Shown here piece by piece: positions 9,524 through 18,872 of a stretch of 26,579 nucleotides of DNA. The position numbers were made by a program, and so were the translations under genes. This stretch comes from Priapulus caudatus (taxonomy: Eukaryota; Priapulida; Priapulimorpha; Priapulimorphida; Priapulidae): NCBI RefSeq assembly GCF_000485595.1, contig NW_014579009.1, positions 19,770-46,348 on the forward strand. The letters run 5' to 3'. The notes below the pieces were generated by a model. That model saw only the letters and a program-made list of their open reading frames with translations, was not told the origin of the DNA and searched no databases. Numbering within the stretch: position 1 is the stretch's first letter; the number at the start of each line of letters is the position of its first letter.

Positions 9524-10431
9524 TGTAACGTTGACTTTTAACGTTACTGTTTTATTGTTGTAAGCTATGTTATGTTTCGCCAATTACATAGATAAGAGAA
9601 GCCATAGACAAGAGAAAGCCAGTGGTTATACCATGATTTGTTGTTTACTGATGATTTGACTACTAATACAGTTACAATCTAAGGTCGCGACGCGTGCCTG
9701 GCAAGCGGGAGATTCCTCCACCTCCTCGCCCGACCCCTACGCTCGGACGAGGAGTTGCGGTCCTTCTCGGGGAAATCTCTCGATTTTCCTTGCTCGCAGC
9801 TCATATAGTTAGCAGGCACGCCCGCGGCGCATGCTCACGCACGCGCCGCATGCGCCAATTCCAGCGTCGCACACACCCGCGCACGCCCGCACATGCAGGG
9901 CTTTACCACTATTGCCCTGGATGGTGGTGGCACCTAATGGCAAAGACGCGCTATTCTGTGCCACCATCCTCCAGTTGGTGGCGACCCCTAACGACGCTGG
10001 CGCGCCACGAGCACTTAACATGGCCGCTGGCACATGGCGTTAATGGATCTTCCACCTGATTAGCGGCATCTAATCTTCTTGGACTAAATTACACGGTTGA
10101 GTAGTTCTAAATGTCACCTCGCATCAGCCATGCAACATCGCCATGCTTCTGCCCCTATGTTAAGACTACCGTCGCTAATCGCCACACGTCCGCACCGGCT
10201 AATTGGGGTCTTCTGGAGTTAATCGCCACAGCGGCAGCGCCGCGACAGCGGCAGCAGCCATTTTAACTGCGGCCGTGTGCGGCCACCCATAGTGGCTGTA
10301 TTGATTGCCTCTGGTTGCCCCCGGCAATGCTGTTCAATCAATACTTGAATGTCTTTGGCAATTGCGGGGCGATCGTGTCTCGTCGGGGAGGGGGGAGAGT
10401 AACTTTCGCCCTTGTAACGAGCAGCATTACA
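9524..10431 (-). repeat. 3' LTR of the second LTR element
   Basis: This copy matches 13944-14891 across its length at roughly nine identical bases in ten, judged by eye. It lacks about 40 bp holding a GC hairpin and G-run present in the other copy. The minus-strand AATAAA lies at 9556-9551. The TATA box is altered here (CTATATGAGC on the minus strand). The plus-strand 121-codon frame at 9694-10059 has no known motif and is matched only loosely in the other LTR, so it is not called as a gene. Confidence 0.88.
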
Positions 10432-10444
10432 CTTCTTCCTCCAC
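10432..10444 (-). other. Polypurine tract of the second LTR element
   Basis: On the minus strand this reads GTGGAGGAAGAAG and directly abuts the TG of the 3' LTR. It is all purine apart from one T, the expected priming site for plus-strand DNA synthesis. Confidence 0.7.
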
Positions 10445-10684
10445 TAAACCGATGTCCACCCTCAGTGGACATCGACCGCCAGCCTCCTGGCTGGCCTTAT
10501 GCGTCATGGTAATTTTGTTATAGCCGAATTTGTTTACATGCTCCAATAAATACATAATATACAATACATAATAATGATCCATTATTGTCTACTGGTGTGG
10601 GCCTAGACCACGCGACCGCACACCGTACAAAACTACTAGGGGATATTCGCAGTTCTGTGGCTGCGAAGTGAAGCGATGTGAAGT

Positions 10685-11077
10685 TCAGTGGACGTCAGTG
10701 GTCGACTTCTCGTCGAATGCGTCGGGGGAGGGGCCTGATGGTGTCGTCATGGCGGACAAGATGGCCGCCGCGGCGAACAAGATGGCCGCCGCGGCGAACA
10801 AGATGGCCGCCGCGGCGAACGAGATGGCCGCCGCGGCGAACAAGATGGCCGCCGCGGCCAACCCTCGGGCCATGGCGGCTATATCTTCGGAGTTGAACTC
10901 TGAGGGGGAGTTGCACTCCCCAACCTGAAATTCGTAGTGCATTGGGTCTTCTGTGGTGCCCGGTCCGGTGAATGATCCGATGATTTCCGCTTCCGGGAAT
11001 GGCCATGGGCAGTAGTCCTCCCAGACCCAAGAGTCGTCGTCCGAATCAGGGCTCGAAGAACAGTGGTGGGGCTCCAC
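10685..11077 (-). CDS. Element-sense ORF with acidic N-terminus and hydrophobic heptad repeat, unknown function
   Basis: This 130-codon frame lies on the sense strand of the LTR element, near its 3' end. The N-terminal third is acidic and aromatic (SSSPDSDDDSWVWEDYCPWP). Residues of about 80-115 consist of a seven-residue Ala-rich hydrophobic repeat (AAAILFA type) encoded by the 21-bp minisatellite at 10758-10862. Together the repeats would make a hydrophobic stretch long enough to span a membrane. No known family was recognised, and the opposite strand is also open across the repeat, so the frame may be a by-product of it. Overlapping frames at 10879-11325 (minus) and 11063-11332 (plus) were not called. 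Treat as hypothetical. Confidence 0.25.
   Translation of the reverse strand: MEPHHCSSSPDSDDDSWVWEDYCPWPFPEAEIIGSFTGPGTTEDPMHYEFQVGECNSPSEFNSEDIAAMARGLAAAAILFAAAAISFAAAAILFAAAAILFAAAAILSAMTTPSGPSPDAFDEKSTTDVH
10758..10862 (+). repeat. 21-bp minisatellite, five copies, each with a YY1-like site
   Basis: Five units start at 10758, 10779, 10800, 10821 and 10842. The unit is AAGATGGCCGCCGCGGCGAA plus C. The fourth starts GAGATGG and the last ends CGGCCAAC. Each holds AAGATGG, whose complement CCATCTT is the core recognised by the zinc-finger factor YY1 (CCATNTT). Frames are open on both strands because the unit is a multiple of three. Confidence 0.93.
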
Positions 11078-12241
11078 CGTGCCGAGAAAGCGGTTCTCCA
11101 GCGGGGCAGGGAGCTCGTGTTCTCCTCGTTCTGCAGTGCTGGCGCCCGCCAGCAGCGGGGACGATGGCCGCAGTGGCTGCTGTTCCTCGGGTTGTTTCCC
11201 GTTCTCGTCGTTGTTGGCAGGGTGTTGACAATGTCAAGTGGTGGACGTAATACGTGGCTCAATGTCATAGCCGGGACAGTATATAACAATGACTGCCCGG
11301 TTAGTGCCATAGCGGCGCGGGACAAATTGTAGAACGCGGTCGCGTATAAGCCGCAGAATAAACAGAGTTACAAATAGGCCGCTTTAAACAGCGTCTGACA
11401 AATACATGTGTTTAGATGAAGTGCGTCTTACTTATAGTGCGCTCTACGAACAAGGTAATACGATTATCTCTACTAATTAACTAGTGCTAGCGGTGCACAC
11501 GCTGCACGTCAACGGGGCCGTAAAACTATTCTTATGCCGGTATTGATTAAATAATGGGCCACTTATAGAGTAGAAGTGTGCATCATGAAATTTGCGATGC
11601 ATACCGCTAATCGAATAAATGTAGTTTGGCGTCGTTACATGGACGTCGTGTATACTTTGCCCTTTAGCGCATTCGGCTATATTGCGTGAGTGGCAACAAC
11701 TCGTCTGCATCACAGCTATCAGTGCTTGGCGTCCTAGCCACACTGGCTGCATGCGTGTCGTCGTGGGGTGCGACGAAAGAGGCCCTGTGTCAACCAGCGT
11801 CCCTGACGCATTGGTCGTGACGCGTGGCATTTCGACCCGTGTGTACGGTTCTACGCGCATCCCGTGCCGAGAATGGGTATGCGGGTAGAAGATCACACAC
11901 ATGTACATCGCGAGTACGTGTTTGGCGTTGCGCCTTACTACAAAGTGGCAGTGGAGAAAGTTTGTCGACCACGGTATAGTAAGGCTGCCAACGTGGGGTT
12001 AAAAAATAGATGGGGTCTCCTATGTCAAAGGACTGAACCCTCGCGCGCCTACCATAAAGGCGCTTATTTCACGCGTGTGCCACTTTAGTGTCACGCTGCA
12101 TTGCAACAAATGCTCGGTGCAAGCGTACAGTAGCGTGAGTTACTGGGTTGTCAGCGTATGACAATCGTCATACCATCTCTGCGTCTTTACCATTTGCGTG
12201 TGAATTGCTCCGATGTTGTAGCCGGAAGCATCGCAGGGTAG
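11078..12241. other. Interior of the second LTR element, no recognised gene
   Basis: This CpG-containing sequence lies within the retroelement. Frames of up to 143 codons exist (for example 11477-11908 on the minus strand) but show no familiar domain, and overlapping frames on the other strand are of similar length. I see no promoter or repeat of note here. Confidence 0.4.
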
Positions 12242-12333
12242 CTAGTGGAAAACTTCCATCAGGGAATTGTAAGATGGGAGCCTCAGTGAGACACTTACGA
12301 AGCATAATGAAGCGTGATGAAGCGTAATGGGCG

Positions 12334-12500
12334 TGAGGCCTACTCGGCGGGAGGGTTGTGAGGCCTCAGCGTCGGGCGCAGGCAGTACGACTTGGAGTAT
12401 GAGTTGTGAAGCCTGCTCAGCGTGAGGGTTGTGAAGGCTCACCGGTAGGCGAAGGCGGTACCACTTGGTAAATGGGTCGTGAGGCCATACCGCTGATCGA
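12334..12500. repeat. 73-bp tandem repeat, two copies plus a partial third
   Basis: Units start at TGAGGCC (12334), TGAAGCC (12407) and TGAGGCC (12480), with exact 73-bp spacing. The first two share CTCAGCGTGAGGGTTGTGA-type and TACNACTTGG segments; the third quickly diverges. Just upstream (about 12300-12330) AAGCGTAATG repeats three times at 10 bp. Downstream (12612-12655) a 9-bp ATGGCCGTA motif repeats. Confidence 0.75.
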
Positions 12501-12724
12501 CGATGACGTGGTGGGCATGATTGATGAGTTATGAGGTGACATCGGCGCAGGCGCGTCAGAAACAACCAAGAAAGCGCGTCCGCTTGGGCGTTGTAATGGC
12601 CGCCTCTTCCGTTATGGCCATATGGCCGTAATGGCATGGCCGTAATGGCCGTAATCGTCCAGCCGCCATGAAACAGATGACTGATTCATCAAAGGTGACG
12701 GGACCTGTGGCGCGGACTGTGCAA

Positions 12725-13138
12725 TTAACGTGCGCAAACTGCGCACCTCTCTAATGAGATCGGATGGGGTAGGGCGTTGTAACGTAGTAACGTCCATATA
12801 TTTTGTCGTGTCGTAGGGGTCAGTGAACGCGTCACACTACGGTTTTGTCGTTGTGCCACCAGAGATGACTCGAGTACGTGTTCGTCAGCCACAAGGTCGA
12901 TAGCGTCAGTTAGCATAGCAGGGTTACGATGAAGCAATAGTCTCTGTGCGTGTCTCTGTCTAAAAAAATGTCGGCTAGGCGGCTCTGTGTTTCAGCCGTT
13001 AAAATTCGATGAGCTGGTATCGCTTGCAATGCGAGAGTGAAATAATCTGTCGCCATACGGGCGTTTGTGTTCGCCACCATACTGTTGAAAATTCTTAAGC
13101 ACATACTGCGCGAAACGGGGCTGAACGACGAACGTGGT
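12725..13138 (-). pseudogene. Two overlapping element-sense frames, possible decayed gag-like protein
   Basis: Frame 1 opens after a TAA near 13138, has an ATG at 13104 and ends at 12910. Frame 2 opens about 13007 and ends at 12725. Frame 2 is in the -1 register relative to frame 1, and the overlap contains TTTTTTA (12967-12961) positioned as codons T-TTT-TTA of frame 1, the form of a -1 ribosomal slippery heptamer. Residues such as ALQAIPAHRIL and TPTTRQNIWTLLRY look protein-like, but no family was recognised. The position, in the 5' part of the element after the PBS, is where gag would sit. Another open frame at 13258-12992 suggests further frameshift decay, so a simple indel in a seven-base run is equally possible. 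Confidence 0.3.
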
Positions 13139-13193
13139 TAGGAAATAGGGATAAATTATTCGAGCAACAATGATATCAATTATCAGACCGTTA

Positions 13194-13653
13194 AGCCGTC
13201 TTGGTATGTGCGGATGTGTGGGATCATCTAGTGCACGCGCACACGCGCACTCGCGCACGCGTCACACATGCGTTGCAAACGCACGTACACACACACACGC
13301 ACACACGCACACGCGCACTTGCGCACACACACGCACACACGCACACACGCGCACACGCGCACACGCACACGCACACGCGCACACACGCGTTGCAGGCGTA
13401 CACACACACACGCATACGCACACGCGCACACACGCGTTGCAGGCGTACACACACGCACACGCGCACACACGCGCACACACGCACACGCACACGCTCACAC
13501 ACGCGTTGCAGGCGTACACACACACACACACACGCACACGCACACGCACACACGCAGACGCAGCGAAGATCACTAAATGCTTGAGCGAATGGCAGCAATC
13601 ATCAAGCTGCTGAGCCGTCTTGGTATGTGCGAAGGTGTGCAATAACTAATGCA
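13194..13653. repeat. CA/CG-rich array between two copies of a ~40-bp sequence
   Basis: A dense ACACGC-type simple repeat occupies about 13237-13556. Inside it, the segment ACACGCGTTGCAGGCGTACA recurs near 13383, 13430 and 13500, and a diverged form occurs near 13262, so there is a higher-order unit of about 50-70 bp. On both sides lies the same sequence, starting AGCCGTCTTGGTATGTGCG, at 13194-13236 and 13612-13653. Frames of over 120 codons (Thr/His-rich or Cys/Val-rich) arise from the simple repeat and are not genes. Confidence 0.9.
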
Positions 13654-13923
13654 CGTAGCACAGGACGCGCATAAGTCAGAAATCGACGACAGTAATGAAT
13701 TACATGCTCTAACACAACAATAGGTAACTTAATCATAATGAGACTTAGATCTAAACCGGCAAAGGTTAGCTTTACTTACCCGGTGGTGTTATGAGATCGT
13801 CGGTCTCAATCGGTGGATGAAAACGTAAGGTTGATGATGACACGATGCTATTGTTGATGATATAGATGTAGTGATCGTATAGTAGATAGCACGTTGGGAT
13901 ATGCTCATAATAACCAGAAACTA

Positions 13924-13943
13924 GCGACTCTCACGGCACCAAA
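13924..13943 (-). other. Primer-binding-site-like sequence of the second LTR element
   Basis: Directly inside the right LTR, the minus strand reads TTTGGTGCCGTGAGAGTCGC. A TGG start within a few bases of the LTR end, matching a tRNA CCA tail, is the expected tRNA primer site. This fixes the right LTR as the 5' LTR. The priming tRNA was not identified. Confidence 0.65.
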
Positions 13944-14891
13944 TGTAATGTTGATGTTTAACGTTACTGTTTTATTGTTGTTTGCTATGTTATGTTTTGC
14001 CAATTACATAGATAAGAGAAGCCATAGACAAGAGAAAGCCAGTGGTTATACCATGATTTGCTGTTTACTGATGATTTGACTACTAATACAGTTACAATCT
14101 GAGGTCGCAACGCGTGCCTGGTTAGCGGGAGATTCCTCCGCCTCCTTGCCCGACCCCTACGCTCGGACGAGGAGTCGCGGTCCTTCTCAGGGAATCTCTC
14201 AATTCTTCCCTGCTCTCGGCTTATATAGTCAGCAGGCACGCCCGCGGCACATGCTCACGCACGCGCCGCACGTGCCAATCCCAGCGTCGCACACACCCGC
14301 GCACGCCCGCGCATGCGGGGCTTCACCACTATTGCCCTGTATGGTGGTGGCACCTAATGGCAAAGACGCGCTATTCTGTGCCACCATCCTCCAGGCGGTG
14401 GCGACCCCTAACGGCGCTGGCGCGCCGCGAGCACTTAACATGGCCGCTGGTACTGGTGTTAATGGATCTTCCACCTGATTAGCGGCATCTAATCTTCTTG
14501 GACTAAATTACACGGTTGAGTAGTTCTAAATGTCACCTCGCATTAGCCGTGCAACATTGCCATGCTTCCGCCCCTATATTAAGACTACCGTTGCTAATCG
14601 CCACACGTCCGCACCGGCTAATTGGGGTCTTCCAGAGTTAATCCCCAATCGGTCGGCACGGCAGCACCGCAACAGCGGCAACAGCCATTTTAGCTGCGGC
14701 CACGCGCGGCCACGCAGAGTGGCCGCGCGCGCCGGAAGGGGGGGGGGGATAGCGGCTGTATTGATTGCTTCTGGTTGCCCCCGTCAACGCTGTTCAATCA
14801 ATACTTGAACGTCTGTGGCGTTCGCGGGGCAATCGTGTCGCGTCGGGGAGGGGAGAGAGTAACTATCACCTTTGTAACGAGCAATGATACA
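13944..14891 (-). repeat. 5' LTR of the second LTR element
   Basis: On the minus strand this carries a TATA box (TATATAA, 14227-14221) and an AATAAA (13976-13971) about 27 bp before the U5 end, consistent with U3-R-U5. It holds a perfect 10-bp hairpin (GCGCGGCCAC/GTGGCCGCGC, 14704-14728) and a run of 11 G (14738-14748), both missing from the other LTR. The plus-strand 110-codon frame at 14146-14478 is not supported as a gene. Confidence 0.88.
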
Positions 14892-15162
14892 TATAGCCCA
14901 GCTGTATTCATGTAACATAGCCACTAGCACTGGCTGTGCATTACGGTCAACAGATCAACTGACTACTGTACATCTCATTATCCCGCTTGGCTGGGGCAAA
15001 ACACCACAAATAACATTATACTTCTCTTAAACACATTTTATCATAGATAACACATTTGTTTATCAAACGAACACATGTCCACAATTAAAACACCCTCAGG
15101 TCCTGATAGATTTTTAACCGAATATTAATGTGACCATGAGACCGGCCCCCAGCTAACACAAA

Positions 15163-15395
15163 AACGTTATTATAACGTTTTTAAAACGTTATGCAAAAGT
15201 TGTTATAACGTTTTTGTAACGTTTATATAACTTAAATGTGTAGGGTTTTTATAACGTTCTATAAACGTTTGTAAAAACGTTTTAATGTAACGTTAACATA
15301 ACGTTATTGTATAGGGTCCTGGCAACGTTGAAATAACGTTAGTTAATGTATTCACAATAACGTGATTATAACGTGAGTTTTTTTACTGAAACGTA
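15163..15395. repeat. Phased array of AACGTT palindromes, about 11-bp period
   Basis: Twelve exact AACGTT hexamers start at 15163, 15174, 15185, 15207, 15218, 15253, 15264, 15276, 15289, 15300, 15324 and 15335. Variants AACGTG or AACGTA follow at 15359, 15370 and 15390. Spacings are mostly 11-13 bp or about two or three times that. This is a degenerate 11-bp tandem repeat with a unit like ATAACGTTTTT. The palindromes would face one side of the helix. The segment starts after CCGGCCCCCAGCTAACACA. No gene is present. Confidence 0.9.
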
Positions 15396-15401
15396 ATTTG
15401 T

Positions 15402-15452
15402 GTATGCGCGCGTGCGTGCGTGCATATATATACTGTATATATATATATATCA
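15402..15452. repeat. Alternating purine-pyrimidine tract
   Basis: TGTATGCGCGCGTGCGTGCGTG runs into TATATA repeats. Alternating GC/GT followed by AT is prone to Z-DNA and cruciform formation. The following stretch, 15453-16012, is AT-rich with no recognised gene; a 76-codon frame at 15513-15743 has no motif. Confidence 0.7.
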
Positions 15453-16013
15453 ATGGAAAACATACATACTAACAAAATCAGTGTTTACGCGAGCTGAGCA
15501 TATATACACGAAGTGGAATTGGTTTTACGACATATAGAAACTGCTGCACATACAGTATGCAATAAAGCCACAGTTCCGAAAAGTAAAATACGTTTAATCC
15601 AGTTTAAAAATATAACTTACAATAAAAACGACATGATTTACAACTATATATATTATCCTCAATATCAACATCAAAACATCAAAGTTTTAAAATTTATAAT
15701 GAAATATTCGGCTATCCTAATCTGCAGATATTTGCACACATAACTACAATACAGTGTTAATTTCTGAATACAAACATTCCAGATAAACATTATTATTATA
15801 GAATACTATACACATATACATATGAAATAACGAACTTTCCTATATTATATTTTCAGAAATGAATAAAAGCATAATTACAATCAAGAGCTAATAATACCTA
15901 TATAACTAGGAGCTGAGCTATAATATCAAATAAGGTATTATTAGCTCTCGTTACTATACATAGTGATAATTCCTGATTAATCATTCTACTTCTAGGTAAA
16001 CATTATTATATAT

Positions 16014-16015
16014 AC

Positions 16016-16078
<63 letters not shown>

Positions 16079-16117
16079 TATAGATAGATAGATATATAGA
16101 TAGATAGACAGATAGAT
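16014..16117. repeat. GATA tetranucleotide microsatellite
   Basis: About 25 copies of GATA (TAGA) lie in a row, with TATA interruptions near 16077 and 16092 and one GACA. The surrounding AT-rich stretch, to about 16560, has no recognisable gene. Confidence 0.97.
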
Positions 16118-16559
16118 TAACACAAACACATCTATTGTATCAATTTCTCTTTGTGTTTATATATACATAAACTTCTTGGGCTTTTGATTTTATTCTCTCC
16201 TCCGCATTATGCCTCCTCTACTCTTTCTCTATGTGTATCTCTCTGTGTGCGTGTGTGTCTCTCTCGCCACCTCTCCACATCTCCTCATCACTGGTGGTTC
16301 GGTGATGGAGATGGCTTGGTATCCCATGTGATGCAACTCTAATCTGTTTCACAGAAACAAAACGTGCCAAATGTATATCATTTATAATATTATCTCTCTC
16401 TATATATATATCATCTGTTAATCATAGTCATAAAGAGTTCTGCATAAATATGCTGCGACTGTGAAATATAGAACTAACAAGTGCCGCAGAGCGACAGCGC
16501 TCACCTGACGGCAGGTGTTCTGATGCTAAACTCACTGGCAAACGAATCAAGAGCACCCT

Positions 16560-16740
16560 CCTATCGCCACATTCGCTCTCCCTCGTTGTCTCTCTCATTC
16601 TTTCTCTTTCGCTTTCTCGCTCTTGCTCTCTCTTTCCTTGGCGCTCTCTCTCTCCCTCTCTCTCTTGCTCGATCACACTCTCTCTCTCTCCCTCTCTCTC
16701 TCGCTCGATCACTCTCTCTCTTTCTCTCTCTCTTTGTCGC
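16560..16740. repeat. CT-rich microsatellite
   Basis: This is a pyrimidine-rich tract of TCTC repeats on the plus strand with interspersed GCTCGATCAC blocks, which themselves recur near 16668 and 16701. Frames of 94-145 codons across it are Ser/Leu or Arg/Glu low-complexity artefacts. Confidence 0.9.
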
Positions 16741-16861
16741 AAGATGGAATGGCGGCGCGGGGGGGACAGCCACACAAACGAGTCTTGGGACCCTACCATT
16801 TTTCCATGGGGGTGAGCCCCATACTGTACGCGCAGGGACAATTTGCCCGTGCAACTTGTTT

Positions 16862-17707
16862 TGTGGGCCCGCCCGCGAAATTCTTTTTCCCAAACGGTAT
16901 AACATAGGAAGTATTTAGGCGCCTTCTGATTGGCTGGAATTTGGAAAGATGTCAGCCTCCATGACTTGTAGCCAAAATTCCCAATTATCTACCAAAAACT
17001 TTCCCGAACTTTCTGTAAGTTAGGTCAAAGTAGTTTTTTAGTATGTTTTCTTTAAAACAACATGGGTTTGAGTGAATTAACCCAAATATGATGCCGTTTC
17101 TTGACTGATTTGCTTTAAAGAAAACCTTTAAAACAAGAGAACAAACGCCATTTGGAAATGTTCAAGGAAATGTTTGTTTTGGTTTATGACCGCTAGATAA
17201 GTAAGTTTTCTGATGTATTTTCCATTAATAATAATTGCAATTAATAATAATAGTAATTAATTCCAGAATTGCAATTATAGTGATATTATATGTTATATTA
17301 ATGAGTAAAATATGTGTTCTTCATAGAAAATACATTAGAAAACTTAATTATCTAGCGGTCATAAACCAAAACAAACATTTCGATCCTTGAACATTTCCAA
17401 ATGGCGTTTGTACTCTTGTTTTAAAGGTTTTCTTTAGTCAAAGCAAATCAGTCAAGAAACGGCATCATATTTGGGTTAATTCACTCAAATCCATGTTGTT
17501 TTAAAGAAAACATACTAAAAAACTACTTTGACCTAACTTACAGAAAGTTAGGAAAAGTTTTTGGTAGATAATTGGGAATTTTGGATACTATATAGTCACG
17601 CAGGCTGACATCTTGCCAAATTCCAGAAAAATCTTTCTCCAACCAAAGCGCCTAAATCTTTCCTATTTTATACCGTTTGTAAAAAAAAATATCGCGGACC
17701 GCCCACA
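16862..17707. mobile_element. Foldback (long terminal inverted repeat) element
   Basis: The left arm (16862-17224) and the right arm (17322-17707) are long inverted repeats around an AT-rich centre of about 100 bp. The ends are TGTGGGC and GCCCACA. Arms share long exact blocks such as AATTCCCAATTATCTACC, TTCTGTAAGTTAGGTCAAAG and GACCGCTAGATAA, with scattered mismatches and small indels. No transposase frame exists, so this would be a non-autonomous foldback or MITE-like DNA element. I could not find a convincing target duplication in the flanks, and the family is unknown. Confidence 0.85.
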
Positions 17708-18225
17708 TGTGTGAAACATAGAGATAATATCGGTAGACTAATAATAATATTATAATAATATAATGTCTCTATATATTTCTATGGTTAAATCACAGTTAAA
17801 GCCTACTGGCATAGCTTATTGTGACTTTGTAGACAACTTTTGTAGCAGCACGTCGTACATTCTTCTAAGTACAATGTCGTTAGTCGTTCGCGGCATTGAT
17901 GGCCCAAGGTGCATGCACGGATAGCTAAACTCAATAGGCATGATCAGATTAGTTCTATTAAATTATTCTTTCACAAGGAAACTGCCTTTGTCTTCGAGAA
18001 ACTAATACTATTAGCGCGATTTAATGCGAGATTCTGTTATGTAGTGGTGTATCGGTTGCTGATTTTTATCGGCATTTGAATTAAGTAAATTCGTTTAATT
18101 TATTTATAATTTTTTTATATTAGTTTATTAGTAATTTAGTTTTTCGGCAATTCACCGTAAATGATTATTTTGTGAAAAAAATTGATTAAAATTTAAAAAA
18201 TGTGTTGTAGGATGAGGCGCTTTCT
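17708..18225. other. AT-rich stretch without recognisable gene
   Basis: Nothing beyond short TAATAT runs (about 17740-17765) was recognised. GC content falls well below the neighbouring segments near 18080-18200. Confidence 0.45.
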
Positions 18226-18425
18226 ATGATGGTGGAGATGCGCGGGATAAGCAGAAGGACAGGAGGCACACCCGCCAAGAAGACTCCCAGGAAGACGCGG
18301 GAGAGTCGAACAGGTCGGTGGAAGTATGGTGAAAGTATCGAGGAGGTATTGTGGAAGTATCGAGGGGGGGGAAATAAGGAGAACGTAAGGAAGAAGCATG
18401 CAGGAAATATTGAGGAAGTATTTGT

Positions 18426-18823
18426 TCTCTCTCTCTCTCTTTCTTCATCTCTCTCTTTCTCTCTATTTATCTCTCTCACTCTCTCCTTCTCTCTCTCTCC
18501 CTCTTTCTCCCATCTTTCCCTCTCTCTATCTTTTCCTCCATCTCTCTCTCTCTCTCTCTCTCCCTCTTCCCATCTCTCTATCTCTTCCGTCGGTCTTCGC
18601 TTATCCCTATCTCTCTCTCTCCCTCATCCCCCTCTATATCTTTCTCTCCCACTTCCCCACCTCTCTTTCTCTCTCTCTATTCTTCTTCCCCATATCTCTC
18701 TTCTCTCCCTCCCTCTCTCGCGCGGCGACCGCGGCAGCAACGGAACTCGAAAGCAAGCAATTACGTCTTCGTTTTTTAAACTCTCTTTGTCTCTCTCTCT
18801 GTTTCTCTCTTTGTCTCTTTCTC

Positions 18824-18872
<49 letters not shown>

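Larger units (their letters stand above)
9524..14891 (-). mobile_element. LTR retroelement with unrecognised, apparently non-coding interior (LARD-like)
   Basis: Two similar ~0.9-kb LTRs (9524-10431 and 13944-14891) flank a 3.5-kb interior. Both begin TGTAA and end TACA. Orientation is minus: the sequence after the right LTR's inner edge reads TTTGGTGCCGTGAGAGTCGC on the minus strand (PBS-like), and GTGGAGGAAGAAG, a polypurine tract, abuts the left LTR. TATA (14227-14221) and AATAAA (13976-13971) lie on the same strand in the correct order. The outer flanks both carry TATA (9520-9523 and 14892-14895), a possible 4-bp target duplication. No protease, reverse transcriptase, RNase H or integrase motif was seen, so it is non-autonomous or deeply decayed. 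The PBS resembles BEL/Pao or Gypsy types; superfamily uncertain. Confidence 0.82.

Noticed and set aside
13170-13642. Frames of 82-147 codons rich in Thr/His or Cys/Val.
   Set aside because: They are translations of a CA-rich simple repeat, with overlapping open frames on both strands.
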